From Sporomusa malonica (GTDB lineage Bacteria > Bacillota > Negativicutes > Sporomusales > Sporomusaceae): 64,000 bases of DNA. The stretch covers positions 186,001 to 250,000 of the forward strand of contig NZ_FWXI01000004.1 of the NCBI RefSeq assembly GCF_900176355.1, read 5' to 3'. Made by a program: the position numbers and the translations under genes. Each line of letters begins with the position of its first letter. Position 1 is the stretch's first letter. A model generated the notes under the pieces. It did no database searches. It was given only the letters and a program-made list of their open reading frames with translations, and was not told the DNA's origin. Of this stretch, positions 16,028 through 24,854 are shown piece by piece.

Positions 16028-17689
16028 TTATAAATCCATGATAATTGGTAAAATCATGGGCCTGCGTCCGGTTTTAGCAAATAGATACTTAGCCAAAGCT
16101 TCACGAATGCCTGCCTTTAGTGGCGCCCATTGGGTGATTGGCTGATTTTCAAACCGCTCTAAAACGCCTTTTACTATTTTACGTGACTCGTCAATTAGGG
16201 CTTCTGAATCCCGTACATAGACAAATCCCCGGGAAACAATATCCGGGCCGTCTAGAACGCAGCCCCGGCTTTTGTCGAGGGTAACAACAACAATCAATAC
16301 GCCATCTTGAGATAGTTGACGCCGATCCCGGATAACTATATTGCCAACATCACCGACACCTAAGCCGTCCACAAATATTTTCCCAGCAGTTACTTTACCG
16401 GCCATACGTCCGGTCTCTGCAGTAAATTCAAAAACATGGCCATTCTCACCAATAAAGACGTTTTCTTTAGGTATCCCTAGTTCATTTGCCAGTTTTCCAT
16501 GGTATTTAAGCATCCGGTGCTCACCATGAACCGGGATGAGGAATTTAGGCCGGACCAGGTTTAAGATCAGCTTAAGCTCTTCCTGGCTGGCATGACCTGA
16601 AACATGGATTCCTGACGTTTTTTCATAAACGACATGTATGCCTGCCCTGAGTAAGGCGTCAATCGTTCGGCCAATTGACCGTTCATTGCCAGGAATCGGA
16701 CTTGCCGCGATCAGCACAGTATCACCATGAGCCAATTCTAAACTACGATGATTTCTTGATGCTAACCGGCTGAGCGCAGCCATGGGTTCGCCCTGGCTGC
16801 CTGTCGTCAGAATGACCATCTGGTTGTCAGGATAACGGCTGATTTCATCAACACCGATCAGGATTCCATCTGGTATCGTCATGTAACCCAGTTCCTGAGC
16901 CTTGGTTATCACCGTTACCATACTTCGGCCAAGCAGCGCCACTTTGCGCCCATATTTGCAGGCCGAAGTAATGGCTTGCTGCAGTCTAGGTACATTAGAG
17001 GCAAAGGTTGTTAAAATAATTCGCCCCTTAGCCACACGAAAATGCTCATCTATCGCCACACTCACGGTTCGTTCTGACTTAGTGTAGCCCGGACGCTCGG
17101 CGTTGGTACTGTCAGACATCAAGACCAGTACCCCCTGATTCCCGAGCTCGGCAAATTTGTGAATGTCGATCATTTTACCATCAACAGGGGTCTGATCTAT
17201 TTTGAAGTCCCCAGTATGAACAACCGTTCCCACTGGAGTTTTTAGATAAATACCCAAAGCATCGGCAATCGAATGGTTAACCCGGATAAAACCGACCTCA
17301 AATTGCCCAAGGGTGATAGAATCTCCGGGAGCAACCGGAGTGAGATTATGGGCTGATACATCATATTCCTTAAGCCGCCCCTCCACTAAACCTAAGGTAA
17401 GCCGGGAACCGTACACAGGTACATCGACCTGGCGCAGCAGATAAAACAAGGAACCAATATGATCCTCATGGCCATGGGTTAAAACAACTGCCCTGATTTT
17501 ATCCTTGTTATCAATAAGATAGCTCATATCAGGTATGACTAAATCAATACCCAGCATGTCCTCCTCGGGAAAGGCCAGCCCTGAATCCAGGATAACAATG
17601 TCATCACCGTAGCGAAACACCGTCATATTCTTCCCGATCTCACCAAGACCCCCGAGTGGTATAATTAAAAGTTTGTCGTTCTTGTTCAA
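16028..17689 (-). CDS. rnj: Ribonuclease J
   Basis: A 553-residue metallo-beta-lactamase/beta-CASP ribonuclease with 5'-to-3' exo- and endonuclease activity, central to mRNA decay and rRNA maturation in Firmicutes. The zinc motif HGHEDHIG sits at about 72-79, the next conserved acid in VVHTGDFKID, the beta-CASP region has LMSDSTNAERPGYTKSE, and the motif HVSGHASQEEL and HGEHRML follow. The start is TTG at 17689, 6 nt after GGAGG. Length is normal for RNase J. It is a single gene with its own terminator; repeat F lies upstream. Confidence 0.95.
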   Translation of the reverse strand: MNKNDKLLIIPLGGLGEIGKNMTVFRYGDDIVILDSGLAFPEEDMLGIDLVIPDMSYLIDNKDKIRAVVLTHGHEDHIGSLFYLLRQVDVPVYGSRLTLGLVEGRLKEYDVSAHNLTPVAPGDSITLGQFEVGFIRVNHSIADALGIYLKTPVGTVVHTGDFKIDQTPVDGKMIDIHKFAELGNQGVLVLMSDSTNAERPGYTKSERTVSVAIDEHFRVAKGRIILTTFASNVPRLQQAITSACKYGRKVALLGRSMVTVITKAQELGYMTIPDGILIGVDEISRYPDNQMVILTTGSQGEPMAALSRLASRNHRSLELAHGDTVLIAASPIPGNERSIGRTIDALLRAGIHVVYEKTSGIHVSGHASQEELKLILNLVRPKFLIPVHGEHRMLKYHGKLANELGIPKENVFIGENGHVFEFTAETGRMAGKVTAGKIFVDGLGVGDVGNIVIRDRRQLSQDGVLIVVVTLDKSRGCVLDGPDIVSRGFVYVRDSEALIDESRKIVKGVLERFENQPITQWAPLKAGIREALAKYLFAKTGRRPMILPIIMDL

Positions 17690-17730
17690 CAGGAACCTCC
17701 ATAAAAATTTTTATTCACTAAGCCTTAACT

Positions 17731-17803
17731 TCCGATGACTTAGCCGCTCTTAATTCCCACTTCATAGAAGAGGGAATCTTAGAGCGGCTTAGTCATCGGA
17801 TAA
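17731..17803. repeat. Solo hairpin derivative of the two-hairpin repeat, copy F
   Basis: Only the second hairpin of the family is present, but here it extends to both tips: TCCGATGACTTAGCCGCTCT pairs with AGAGCGGCTTAGTCATCGGA, ending in the family's ATAA. The first hairpin (TTCAGGTGGGG) is absent. It lies in the leader region of the RNase J gene. Confidence 0.7.
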
Positions 17804-17805
17804 AA

Positions 17806-17840
17806 TTAGAAACTAGGACCCCGTTAGGTCCTAGTTTTTA
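17806..17840. terminator. Hairpin terminator after the GGDEF/HD-GYP gene
   Basis: AAACTAGGACC pairs with GGTCCTAGTTT around a six-base loop, with T5 on the plus side and a weaker U-tract on the minus side. It lies about 145 bp beyond the stop at 17984 and is a plausible end for the Sia operon transcript. Confidence 0.65.
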
Positions 17841-17983
17841 CTCAACGTTACATTATCATCCGCACAATATGATTAAACTTAACGCCGATCACTAACTAGT
17901 TATTCTATTATATTACAACCATTAGCCAATTTGCAAATTTTTGACTCTATTGCCAGCTTTATAGCGGAAAATGCTTTTACGTT

Positions 17984-19600
17984 TTAATGCTTCCTGGTCA
18001 TAAACTCGATAAAACTCTTGGACAGCGCTGGATCAAACTGAGAACCCATTCCAGACTCAATTTCTCTTAAAGCCGCTTTTCTATCCATCGCTGCCTTGTA
18101 TGGGCGTTCATGAGTAACAACGTCATAAACATCTACCAGAGAAAAAATACGAGCCAAGAAAGGAATTTGCTCTCCTTTGAGTCTGCAAGGATATCCTTCA
18201 CCATCCCATCGCTCGTGGAGCGCAAGGATGATATCTGCCACAGCCGGCTCACCGATAGACTGCGCCATTCGATAACCTATCTCACTATGACTTTTCACAA
18301 TCTCCCATTCGCTTGGTGTCAATGGTCCTGCTTTTCCTAATATCTCCGTGGGGATAGCAACCTTACCAATATCATGAAGCGCAACAAGCTGATTCAATGG
18401 TTGTAATTCAGGCCCCTCCAGGTCAAGGCCGAGAAAGGCACTAAAATTAACAGCTAATTGTTTCACTCTTTCGCCATGACCATTGTTCTCAAAGCAGCGG
18501 TTCTGGAGCATACCTGCCAAGCTAGCGGTAATATTTTTTCGTACTTTCCTACTTTTTATCAGTTTGTCATTATACATCCTATTTTCTGCAACACTAAACA
18601 GTTCCGCGTGGTGAGCAACCCCTGCGTCTTTTGTTGCCGTTCCAACTGCTACACTGAGCGGAATGGCACAGTCTACCGTCTCATTACAACTATTTTGAAT
18701 TCGCTCACAGACCTTTAAGCAGTCATCCTTGTCAGTCTTTGGAAGTAAAATAAGAAATTCATCGCCTCCCCATCGGGCGATAATATCTGTCTGCCGGCAT
18801 GATTTTTTCAGTGCCTTAGCCAGTGCGACTAATAGCAAGTCCCCCTGTTGATGACCAAACACATCATTGACCAGTTTTAGTCCGTTCACATCAGCCATTA
18901 TAATACTCAGGGGTAAAGATTCCGGTTTCTCCAGCTCTGGCAGTACTGCCTCAACATGGGCACGATTATGGAGCGCTGTTAGTTTATCATGATAACTGAG
19001 GAAACGAATCTGTTCTTCTGCTCTCAGCCGCTCGGTTATGTCTGTCAAAATCATCATAACTAGAGTGCGCTCGACGCCATTATCCGGTTGCGATATCAGC
19101 TTACACTCTACGCGAATGTCTTTATTACCAATTCGAAAAATGTGGGGAACCTGTTGCAACTCCAGCTGTCTGAGGTCTTCGGGACAGGAGAAAGTACGAT
19201 CCAATATTTCCGCTAATGTCTCCTGGGAAACGTTGCTCCCTTGACCCAGGAGCTCGACGATTGGAATGCCAGCAAGTTTTCTGCCAAAAATCTTTGTGCA
19301 CTCAGCACTGTATTGCCGGTCTACTTTTAGGTCCTGACCAAAAGTCAAAAAACCTTGATTCGCGTTATCCAACAAGTTCTGAATCTCGTGTTGGTGCCGT
19401 TGCAAGACCTGGCCTTGGCTGTCACTGATGTAAAAAATCTTTTTGGTAGTTTTCAGCAACCGTTGGTAATGGGTGACCAGGGATTTATAGCGTGGCAAAA
19501 GTTCATTGCCAGAGTATTGGTCATTAGCAACGTCAGCCATGGCTATCTGCAACGCTTCTTGCTCAGCTTCAAACAAGCTTTCTTCATTAATTCTGCCCAT
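17984..19600 (-). CDS. PAS-GGDEF-HD-GYP protein, cyclic-di-GMP turnover output of the Sia module
   Basis: A 538-residue soluble protein with three domains: a PAS-like sensory region (about 75-190, after a helical N-terminus), a diguanylate cyclase GGDEF domain (about 200-360) with intact RWGGDEF, and an HD-GYP phosphodiesterase domain (about 365-535) with HGERV, LHDIGK, SHSEIG and HERWDGEGYP, so both catalytic sites look intact. The start is ATG 19600, 7 nt after AGGTGG. It is the last gene of the siaB-siaC-siaA cluster, 21 bp after siaA, where Pseudomonas carries the diguanylate cyclase SiaD. It could therefore make or degrade c-di-GMP under SiaC control. Confidence 0.9.
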   Translation of the reverse strand: MGRINEESLFEAEQEALQIAMADVANDQYSGNELLPRYKSLVTHYQRLLKTTKKIFYISDSQGQVLQRHQHEIQNLLDNANQGFLTFGQDLKVDRQYSAECTKIFGRKLAGIPIVELLGQGSNVSQETLAEILDRTFSCPEDLRQLELQQVPHIFRIGNKDIRVECKLISQPDNGVERTLVMMILTDITERLRAEEQIRFLSYHDKLTALHNRAHVEAVLPELEKPESLPLSIIMADVNGLKLVNDVFGHQQGDLLLVALAKALKKSCRQTDIIARWGGDEFLILLPKTDKDDCLKVCERIQNSCNETVDCAIPLSVAVGTATKDAGVAHHAELFSVAENRMYNDKLIKSRKVRKNITASLAGMLQNRCFENNGHGERVKQLAVNFSAFLGLDLEGPELQPLNQLVALHDIGKVAIPTEILGKAGPLTPSEWEIVKSHSEIGYRMAQSIGEPAVADIILALHERWDGEGYPCRLKGEQIPFLARIFSLVDVYDVVTHERPYKAAMDRKAALREIESGMGSQFDPALSKSFIEFMTRKH

Positions 19601-19621
19601 GACCAAACCACCTTTCTGTAG

Positions 19622-21481
19622 TCATAGTGAGAATCCCACTATCGTAATGTCATCCCGCTGCGACTCATTTCCCATGTAATTGCTTAACACCGCTTCAAAG
19701 GCTTCTTGTTGCTCAGGCAGTGGCTTGGCATCCTGCTCGATGATAGCCTGAATCAGCTTTTTCCTGCCTAATGGATAATCCTTAACCCCACCATTTTGGT
19801 CAATATAACCGTCAGTTGTCAGATAGAACCTATCCTGCGCTTCAATCTCCCAACTGTGGTTGGTAAACTCCAAATCGTTGCTTGAACGGCGGTAGCCAAT
19901 GCTCCTTTTATCCCCCTTAATCACATGGATCTGATCCCCGCGCTTGATATAAAGCGGGATTTTAGCACCGGCGAAGGTCAATCTCTCGTTTTTTTCGATA
20001 CAGCAGATAGCAATATCCAAGCCATCGTCGACCATCCGGCACTGGTCGTTCCGATGCAGGGTCGCCTTCATCCGGCGGTTTAATTCTGCCAAGATGTCGG
20101 CAGGATCTGTATGATTTTGATCAACAATATGATTAAGGATGGAGTTCACGGCCATGGTCATGAAGGCGCCTGGGACGCCATGACCAGTACAGTCTGCCAG
20201 CGCAACCAGGCTTCTGTCGTCATCAATCCGCCGTACCCAATAAAAATCGCCGCCAACTATATCCCTAGGTTTCCAAAGGATAAAATAGTCACCGAGAATG
20301 GTCCGCAACTCCTCTGCCGTCGGCAGGATTGATTCCTGAAGCCTTTTTGCATAATCAATACTATCAATAATTCGTTGATTCTTCTCAGCCAACTCCCGGG
20401 TACGTTCATTTACCTGTTTTTCCATTTCTTGAGTAAGCAGCAGCGCACGTTTTAAGGGATCGGCGATTCGGCGAGACACAGTATAAAAGACAAATATCAT
20501 CAATAGCAGTGCTACTAGGCTGGCAATTGCAGTATTAAGTTTGATATTACCAAGGATAGCGATGCTTTCGCTACGAGGGATTTGGAACACGACTTTCCAG
20601 TCTGTCGATTTTGTCGATTGATAGGCCAAATCTACCGTTTCTCCATGTGCATCTATGTATTCAATGATTTGTGGCTTGGAGGAAATGTCATCCTTGTCCT
20701 GAATAACCTGAGAAACTACGCTACTTGGAACAAAATCATTGAGATATCTGCCATTGTGACTGAAATCATCTGACAAATGGATTTTTCCTTTACTATCTAC
20801 TAGCCACAAATTGCTCTTTTCGCCGAATTTGTACCGCTGGAATTCTTGGGCAATGTCTTTGAGACTGAGCCCCACACCGGTTACCGCGATAGGATGCTCT
20901 ACATCACCAACCAAAGCATTAAGGAAGACAAACGTGTCTCGTCTGCCGCTATCGTAGTCTATCTTCAAATCAACAGCCTTGCGAGATTTAAGTGCCTCAT
21001 AGAACCAGCTCGCATTGGGGTCTGTTTTAGACATGACTTTGATTATTTTTGACCCTTCTGCCCAATAGTTCTTGGTTATAGCACTGACTATAAATGAATT
21101 GGCATAGTCGTAATTTTGAGCAATTTCATTTATCTTTGCTTTGGAATATTCTCCTAATTTCTCATCCTTTTCTGCGCTAGCGATCCATTGAATTATCGCT
21201 TGATCTTTTGCCAAGATCAAGGACGTTTCTTTCGCCCGTTCAACGCGACCGTCAATTTTAGCGGATATAGATTCGATAATATATACGAGATCCCGGGATT
21301 TCAGCTTGTCCACTACAGCATTTCGGGTTATAAAATAGCTTATGCCTCCGGTGAGCACTACTGCCAGTACAATAATAAAGCATGCAAAAACAACGACCTT
21401 GATCGTTCCTCTGTCGTGGATAATGCCTGTTCGATCAGGAGGTGGAACCTGCGGTTCCAAGTCGTTGTTCATCCTACTCAT
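19622..21481 (-). CDS. siaA: SiaA-like membrane PP2C/SpoIIE-family phosphatase with Cache sensor
   Basis: A 619-residue membrane protein: transmembrane helix at about 27-51, a large extracytoplasmic Cache-type sensory domain (about 55-305), a second helix (about 314-336), a HAMP-like/coiled-coil linker (KRALLLTQEMEKQVNERTRE), and a PP2C/RsbU phosphatase domain (about 385-619). Metal-binding acids are intact in PRDIVGGDFYW, ADCTGHGVPGAF, DDGLDIAI and SQRDDITIV. In P. aeruginosa SiaA dephosphorylates SiaC and so activates c-di-GMP synthesis. Here the gene overlaps siaC by 4 bp (ATGA), which supports a functional pair. The ligand is unknown. Confidence 0.9.
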   Translation of the reverse strand: MSRMNNDLEPQVPPPDRTGIIHDRGTIKVVVFACFIIVLAVVLTGGISYFITRNAVVDKLKSRDLVYIIESISAKIDGRVERAKETSLILAKDQAIIQWIASAEKDEKLGEYSKAKINEIAQNYDYANSFIVSAITKNYWAEGSKIIKVMSKTDPNASWFYEALKSRKAVDLKIDYDSGRRDTFVFLNALVGDVEHPIAVTGVGLSLKDIAQEFQRYKFGEKSNLWLVDSKGKIHLSDDFSHNGRYLNDFVPSSVVSQVIQDKDDISSKPQIIEYIDAHGETVDLAYQSTKSTDWKVVFQIPRSESIAILGNIKLNTAIASLVALLLMIFVFYTVSRRIADPLKRALLLTQEMEKQVNERTRELAEKNQRIIDSIDYAKRLQESILPTAEELRTILGDYFILWKPRDIVGGDFYWVRRIDDDRSLVALADCTGHGVPGAFMTMAVNSILNHIVDQNHTDPADILAELNRRMKATLHRNDQCRMVDDGLDIAICCIEKNERLTFAGAKIPLYIKRGDQIHVIKGDKRSIGYRRSSNDLEFTNHSWEIEAQDRFYLTTDGYIDQNGGVKDYPLGRKKLIQAIIEQDAKPLPEQQEAFEAVLSNYMGNESQRDDITIVGFSL

Positions 21482-21870
21482 TTTACTTCCTCCACAGAAC
21501 TTATCTCAAAAGGTATTGTTAGATCCTCTCTGAATTCTTCCGCACATTCTAATGCCGTTTCATTCTCCACGTCATAATACCAGCGGATTGCTACCTTTTT
21601 CCCTGCCTGATATGCGTCTTCTAGCTTTTCCAGCAGCATCATCACACATTTAGAGCTGCTTGTATTGATATAAGGCATGTGAAAATATATCTCTAACACC
21701 ACTTCTGCCTCTAGTTGCTGTAAGTAATCATCTATCCATGCAAAGATTGGTTCATAAAACTTAAAGGCATTTTCGGGATAAGACTGCCCCTCAATACGCA
21801 GTTTAAACTTTTCGGGCTCAAATTGAATCTCAGGTGTTGACTTCGTCTTTTCAACATATAAACCTTTCAT
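21478..21870 (-). CDS. siaC: SiaC-family regulatory phosphoprotein (DUF1987)
   Basis: A 130-residue anti-sigma-antagonist-like partner protein. Hallmarks are RIEGQSYPENAFKFYEPI and YINTSSSK, where Thr70 matches the SiaC threonine (Thr68 in P. aeruginosa) phosphorylated by SiaB, and WYYDVENE near the C-terminus. By analogy the unphosphorylated form binds and stimulates the diguanylate cyclase, and SiaA/SiaB set its state. It begins 10 bp after siaB and overlaps siaA by 4 bp. Confidence 0.9.
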   Translation of the reverse strand: MKGLYVEKTKSTPEIQFEPEKFKLRIEGQSYPENAFKFYEPIFAWIDDYLQQLEAEVVLEIYFHMPYINTSSSKCVMMLLEKLEDAYQAGKKVAIRWYYDVENETALECAEEFREDLTIPFEISSVEEVK

Positions 21871-21880
21871 GCCAATCCTC

Positions 21881-22426
21881 CTAAACGTAGACCTTCAATG
21901 TAAAAAATGATACGTGTTCATCTAATCTCACCATTGAGTAGTTCAATGGCCGGCTAGCGCGTCGCGCCATATCAATAAAGCCAAGACCAGCTCCGGTACT
22001 GCCTGGTGGAACATCTTTCTTCATTTGCTCCTTATATAATTTCTTTAATCCTGCCTTATCCAAAGTCGCAACTTCATCCAACCTTGGCGTAAGCAAAGCA
22101 ATATCCTTATTTTCAACAAGATTTCCTGAGGAAACGAAGTAGCCAGCCTCTGATTTACCGATTGCGACAATACCAGAGCTGGCTATCCGGTCCCCCATAG
22201 CAGATCCGCTCTTTTGGGCACCATAGTTCTTAATATTCTGTGTCTGTTCAATAAACACAGAAAAGACATTATATGTATCATTCTGCGATGTAGCTTCTGT
22301 TTCTAAATTTTTTTTCACCGCATCGCCCAACTCTTCGATAATTGCCTGAGTAAAACGACCCGAAAAACTGATTAACACACCGAAGTTCTGCAATAATTTT
22401 TGAAGGTCTAGCAGATTCAATTCCAT
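21881..22426 (-). CDS. siaB: SiaB-family protein kinase (DUF6272)
   Basis: A 181-residue protein of the GHKL-like SiaB family, which phosphorylates SiaC on threonine. The N-box-like helix IEQTQNIKNY and the glycine-rich lid TGAGLGFIDMARRA are visible, as expected for a Bergerat-fold ATP site of this family. The start is ATG 22426, 11 nt after GAGGAGG. It is the first gene of the cluster siaB-siaC-siaA-output; gene order differs from the Pseudomonas siaABCD operon. It is divergent from the GAF-HD-GYP gene, sharing a 290-bp region. Confidence 0.88.
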   Translation of the reverse strand: MELNLLDLQKLLQNFGVLISFSGRFTQAIIEELGDAVKKNLETEATSQNDTYNVFSVFIEQTQNIKNYGAQKSGSAMGDRIASSGIVAIGKSEAGYFVSSGNLVENKDIALLTPRLDEVATLDKAGLKKLYKEQMKKDVPPGSTGAGLGFIDMARRASRPLNYSMVRLDEHVSFFTLKVYV

Positions 22427-22717
22427 AAGAAAAACAACCTCCTCAAAAAAGAATAGGTTCTCGAACCACAGCTATTATTCGACAATTACCTTCATTATCC
22501 TTCTATGTTTGGACTTATACACTCTTAGCTTGTGGATTTAATAAAAGGACTAAGCCCTTTCTTTTGACATATATAGCTATTTCCAAGTGCCATTTTTTGT
22601 AGTATTTTTTTCCAAAAGTTAGACAAATGCTGCAGGTAATTTAAATATTTCCATGGAAGTAGTACTTACTTGTACATTTTTGAGCAAATATGACTTGGGG
22701 TGAAAGGGCGGGCCTTG

Positions 22718-24502
22718 ATGAATTCATCTCTGACAACAACCCGGCTCAGCCGGTTGCTTGATAGGACTTTTGTGCAAACACTGTTCGCATCTATATCTCC
22801 TGTTTTCCCCGATATTATCTTAGGCGTTTTTGATTTGGACGAAAATGTATTCTTTTTATCCGGGCCGGAGACAGCAACTAAGCCAACCGCCCAAAGCCCG
22901 ATCGTAGTGGATAATCAACTAGTTGGCACAGTAAGAACCAGTCTGCCTGCGGGCTGCCACCAAGGGGTTGCTGGGCTGCAAGCTGTGTTAGCTGATTTCG
23001 GGGGCAAACTGCTTTCTCAGCTTGCTCAGAAGCAATGGGAACAGCGATGTATCACCCATGACAGCCTGACGCGTTATCGCGAGCTTGCTTTGTTATATCA
23101 GTTTGGGGAAAAAATCGGCTCATGTCTTGACCAAAATAAGCTAGCAGAAATTATACTATCAGAGGTTCGAATCTTTATTAAAGCGCAGGCTGGCTCCTTA
23201 ATGCTAACTTGCCCGAAAACAGGCAAACTAGGGGTTACTGCCAGCTATGGAGTAGCTTCTTGTGCTGGTGCTCTGACTAATGCAGCCTATCAACTAGCAG
23301 AGATTGTACTCACCAGTGGCAAATCAGAAATAGTGGATGATGCCTGCCTGGATCCTCGTTTGGCAGTAGTTACAGACTGCCCAGAACCACTTTTATGTGT
23401 TCCCTTAAAGCTGGATAATCACATTCTAGGTGTTATTAATTTAAGCCATAAATCAGACTCAGACTGCTTTTCATCAGAAGACTTGAAACTTACTGAGGTC
23501 ATTGCCTCTCAGGTAGCAACAGCCTTTGAGACAGCTCGACTGTTCCATGAAATAGAGGATATGGCCTATTCCATTATCCTTGTGGCCGGTGCTACCATCG
23601 ATGAACGGGATACTTGTACTGCTGGCCACTCCAGCAGGGTTGCCAATATTTCTTTAGCTATCGCAAAAAAATTAAACCAACTATATGATACTGCGCAAAA
23701 AGAAGGGCGCCCTAAAAAAGCGCCGCTCATCAAACTACAGGAGATGGAATATGCCGCCCTTCTTCATGATATTGGTAAGATCGGCGTGCCTGAAGCAATC
23801 TTGACTAAACGGGCTAGACTGTCCCCGGACCGGCTGCTGGCCATCAAGACCAGGTTTGATTTTATCACAGTGACTACTGGGCAAAACATGTCTGAGGAAC
23901 TGTCTTTCATAAGAGGTATAAACGAGGCCCATAGCCTGTCAGCTACCGAATGTCGTCTGGTACAAGAACTGACTCAGCGGACTTATATTGATCTGGAGAA
24001 GCTGCCCCAACCCTTCTTATTACCGGAAGAAGCAGAAGCGCTCTGCGTATCAAGGGGTAATTTGATGCAGCAGGAGTTTGAAAAAATACAAACCCATGCA
24101 GAAAAAAGTTACCGAATATTAAAACAAATACCTTTTCCCTCTCATTTACACCAGATCCCCGATATTGCCTACCAGCACCATGAACGTTTGAATGGAAATG
24201 GTTACCCCAACGGCTTGTCTGCGGGAGAAATACTGTTAGAATCTAAAATACTCTGTGTAGCTGATGTATTTGAAGCACTCACGGCGTCAGACCGTCCCTA
24301 TCGGTCACCGGTTACTACCGACAAGGCGCTGGACATTTTACGCGGTGAGGCTGAGGCTGGTTATCTGGATCCCCTGATCGTCGATGTCCTTTCAAGCATT
24401 CTAAACACCGACACCCACTGGTGGCAAGATATTAATAATATTAATCCTGAATGGAAGGAGCGAAAAAACTGTGACGACCAAAAAGATACTCATCGTCGAT
24501 GA
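22718..24502 (+). CDS. GAF-HD-GYP domain protein, putative c-di-GMP phosphodiesterase
   Basis: A 594-residue soluble protein: variable N-terminal domain (about 1-115), GAF domain (about 120-285; LYQFGEKIGSCLDQNKLAEI to LGVINLSHK), and an HD-GYP domain (about 290-575) with AGHSSRV, LLHDIGKIGVP and HHERLNGNGYP. Between the HD motif and the next conserved His (KIQTHAEKSYRILK) there is an extra segment of roughly 85 residues not found in ordinary HD-GYP domains. The start is ATG 22718 after AAGGG; GTG 22700 is an alternative. The 3' end overlaps the receiver gene by 32 bp, so both are likely in one operon with the hybrid kinase. Confidence 0.88.
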   Translation: MNSSLTTTRLSRLLDRTFVQTLFASISPVFPDIILGVFDLDENVFFLSGPETATKPTAQSPIVVDNQLVGTVRTSLPAGCHQGVAGLQAVLADFGGKLLSQLAQKQWEQRCITHDSLTRYRELALLYQFGEKIGSCLDQNKLAEIILSEVRIFIKAQAGSLMLTCPKTGKLGVTASYGVASCAGALTNAAYQLAEIVLTSGKSEIVDDACLDPRLAVVTDCPEPLLCVPLKLDNHILGVINLSHKSDSDCFSSEDLKLTEVIASQVATAFETARLFHEIEDMAYSIILVAGATIDERDTCTAGHSSRVANISLAIAKKLNQLYDTAQKEGRPKKAPLIKLQEMEYAALLHDIGKIGVPEAILTKRARLSPDRLLAIKTRFDFITVTTGQNMSEELSFIRGINEAHSLSATECRLVQELTQRTYIDLEKLPQPFLLPEEAEALCVSRGNLMQQEFEKIQTHAEKSYRILKQIPFPSHLHQIPDIAYQHHERLNGNGYPNGLSAGEILLESKILCVADVFEALTASDRPYRSPVTTDKALDILRGEAEAGYLDPLIVDVLSSILNTDTHWWQDINNINPEWKERKNCDDQKDTHRR

Positions 24503-24842
24503 CGAGCCTCATATCCGGGCGCTGCTGGAACAAACGCTGGAAGACCTTGATGATTCAGGAGTTCAATTATTATTTGCCAAAGACGGAGAAGAGGGTTTGG
24601 CTCTCGCCTTAAAAGAATCACCAGAACTTATTTTTCTTGATATTATGATGCCTAAACTAAATGGTTATGACGCTTGTAGACAAATCAAACAACAGACCGA
24701 CTGCTATCTGATACTTTTGACTGCCAAAGGTCAGGAGACAGACCGTCAAAAAGGCCTGCAGGCCGGAGCTGATGAATACATTTTTAAACCATTTGATCCA
24801 GATGCTGTTCTGGCAAAGGCAGCACAAATCCTAAAAATCTAG
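24471..24842 (+). CDS. Single-domain response regulator (CheY-like receiver)
   Basis: A 123-residue receiver domain without an output. The acid pair is in ILIVDDEPH, the phospho-acceptor Asp in LIFLDIMMPKLNGYD, the Thr in LILLTAKGQ and the Lys in EYIFKPFDP. The start is GTG 24471, 11 nt after GGAAGGAG and 32 bp inside the preceding HD-GYP gene. It probably receives phosphate from the hybrid kinase that follows 12 bp later, and may signal through the HD-GYP protein by protein contact. Confidence 0.92.
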   Translation: MTTKKILIVDDEPHIRALLEQTLEDLDDSGVQLLFAKDGEEGLALALKESPELIFLDIMMPKLNGYDACRQIKQQTDCYLILLTAKGQETDRQKGLQAGADEYIFKPFDPDAVLAKAAQILKI

Positions 24843-24854
24843 GGAGGGTTGGGC

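Noticed and set aside
22565..22600. Promoter with TTGACA in the siaB/HD-GYP divergent region
   Set aside because: A TTGACA is present on the plus strand, but no acceptable -10 lies at 16-19 bp, so I did not annotate it.
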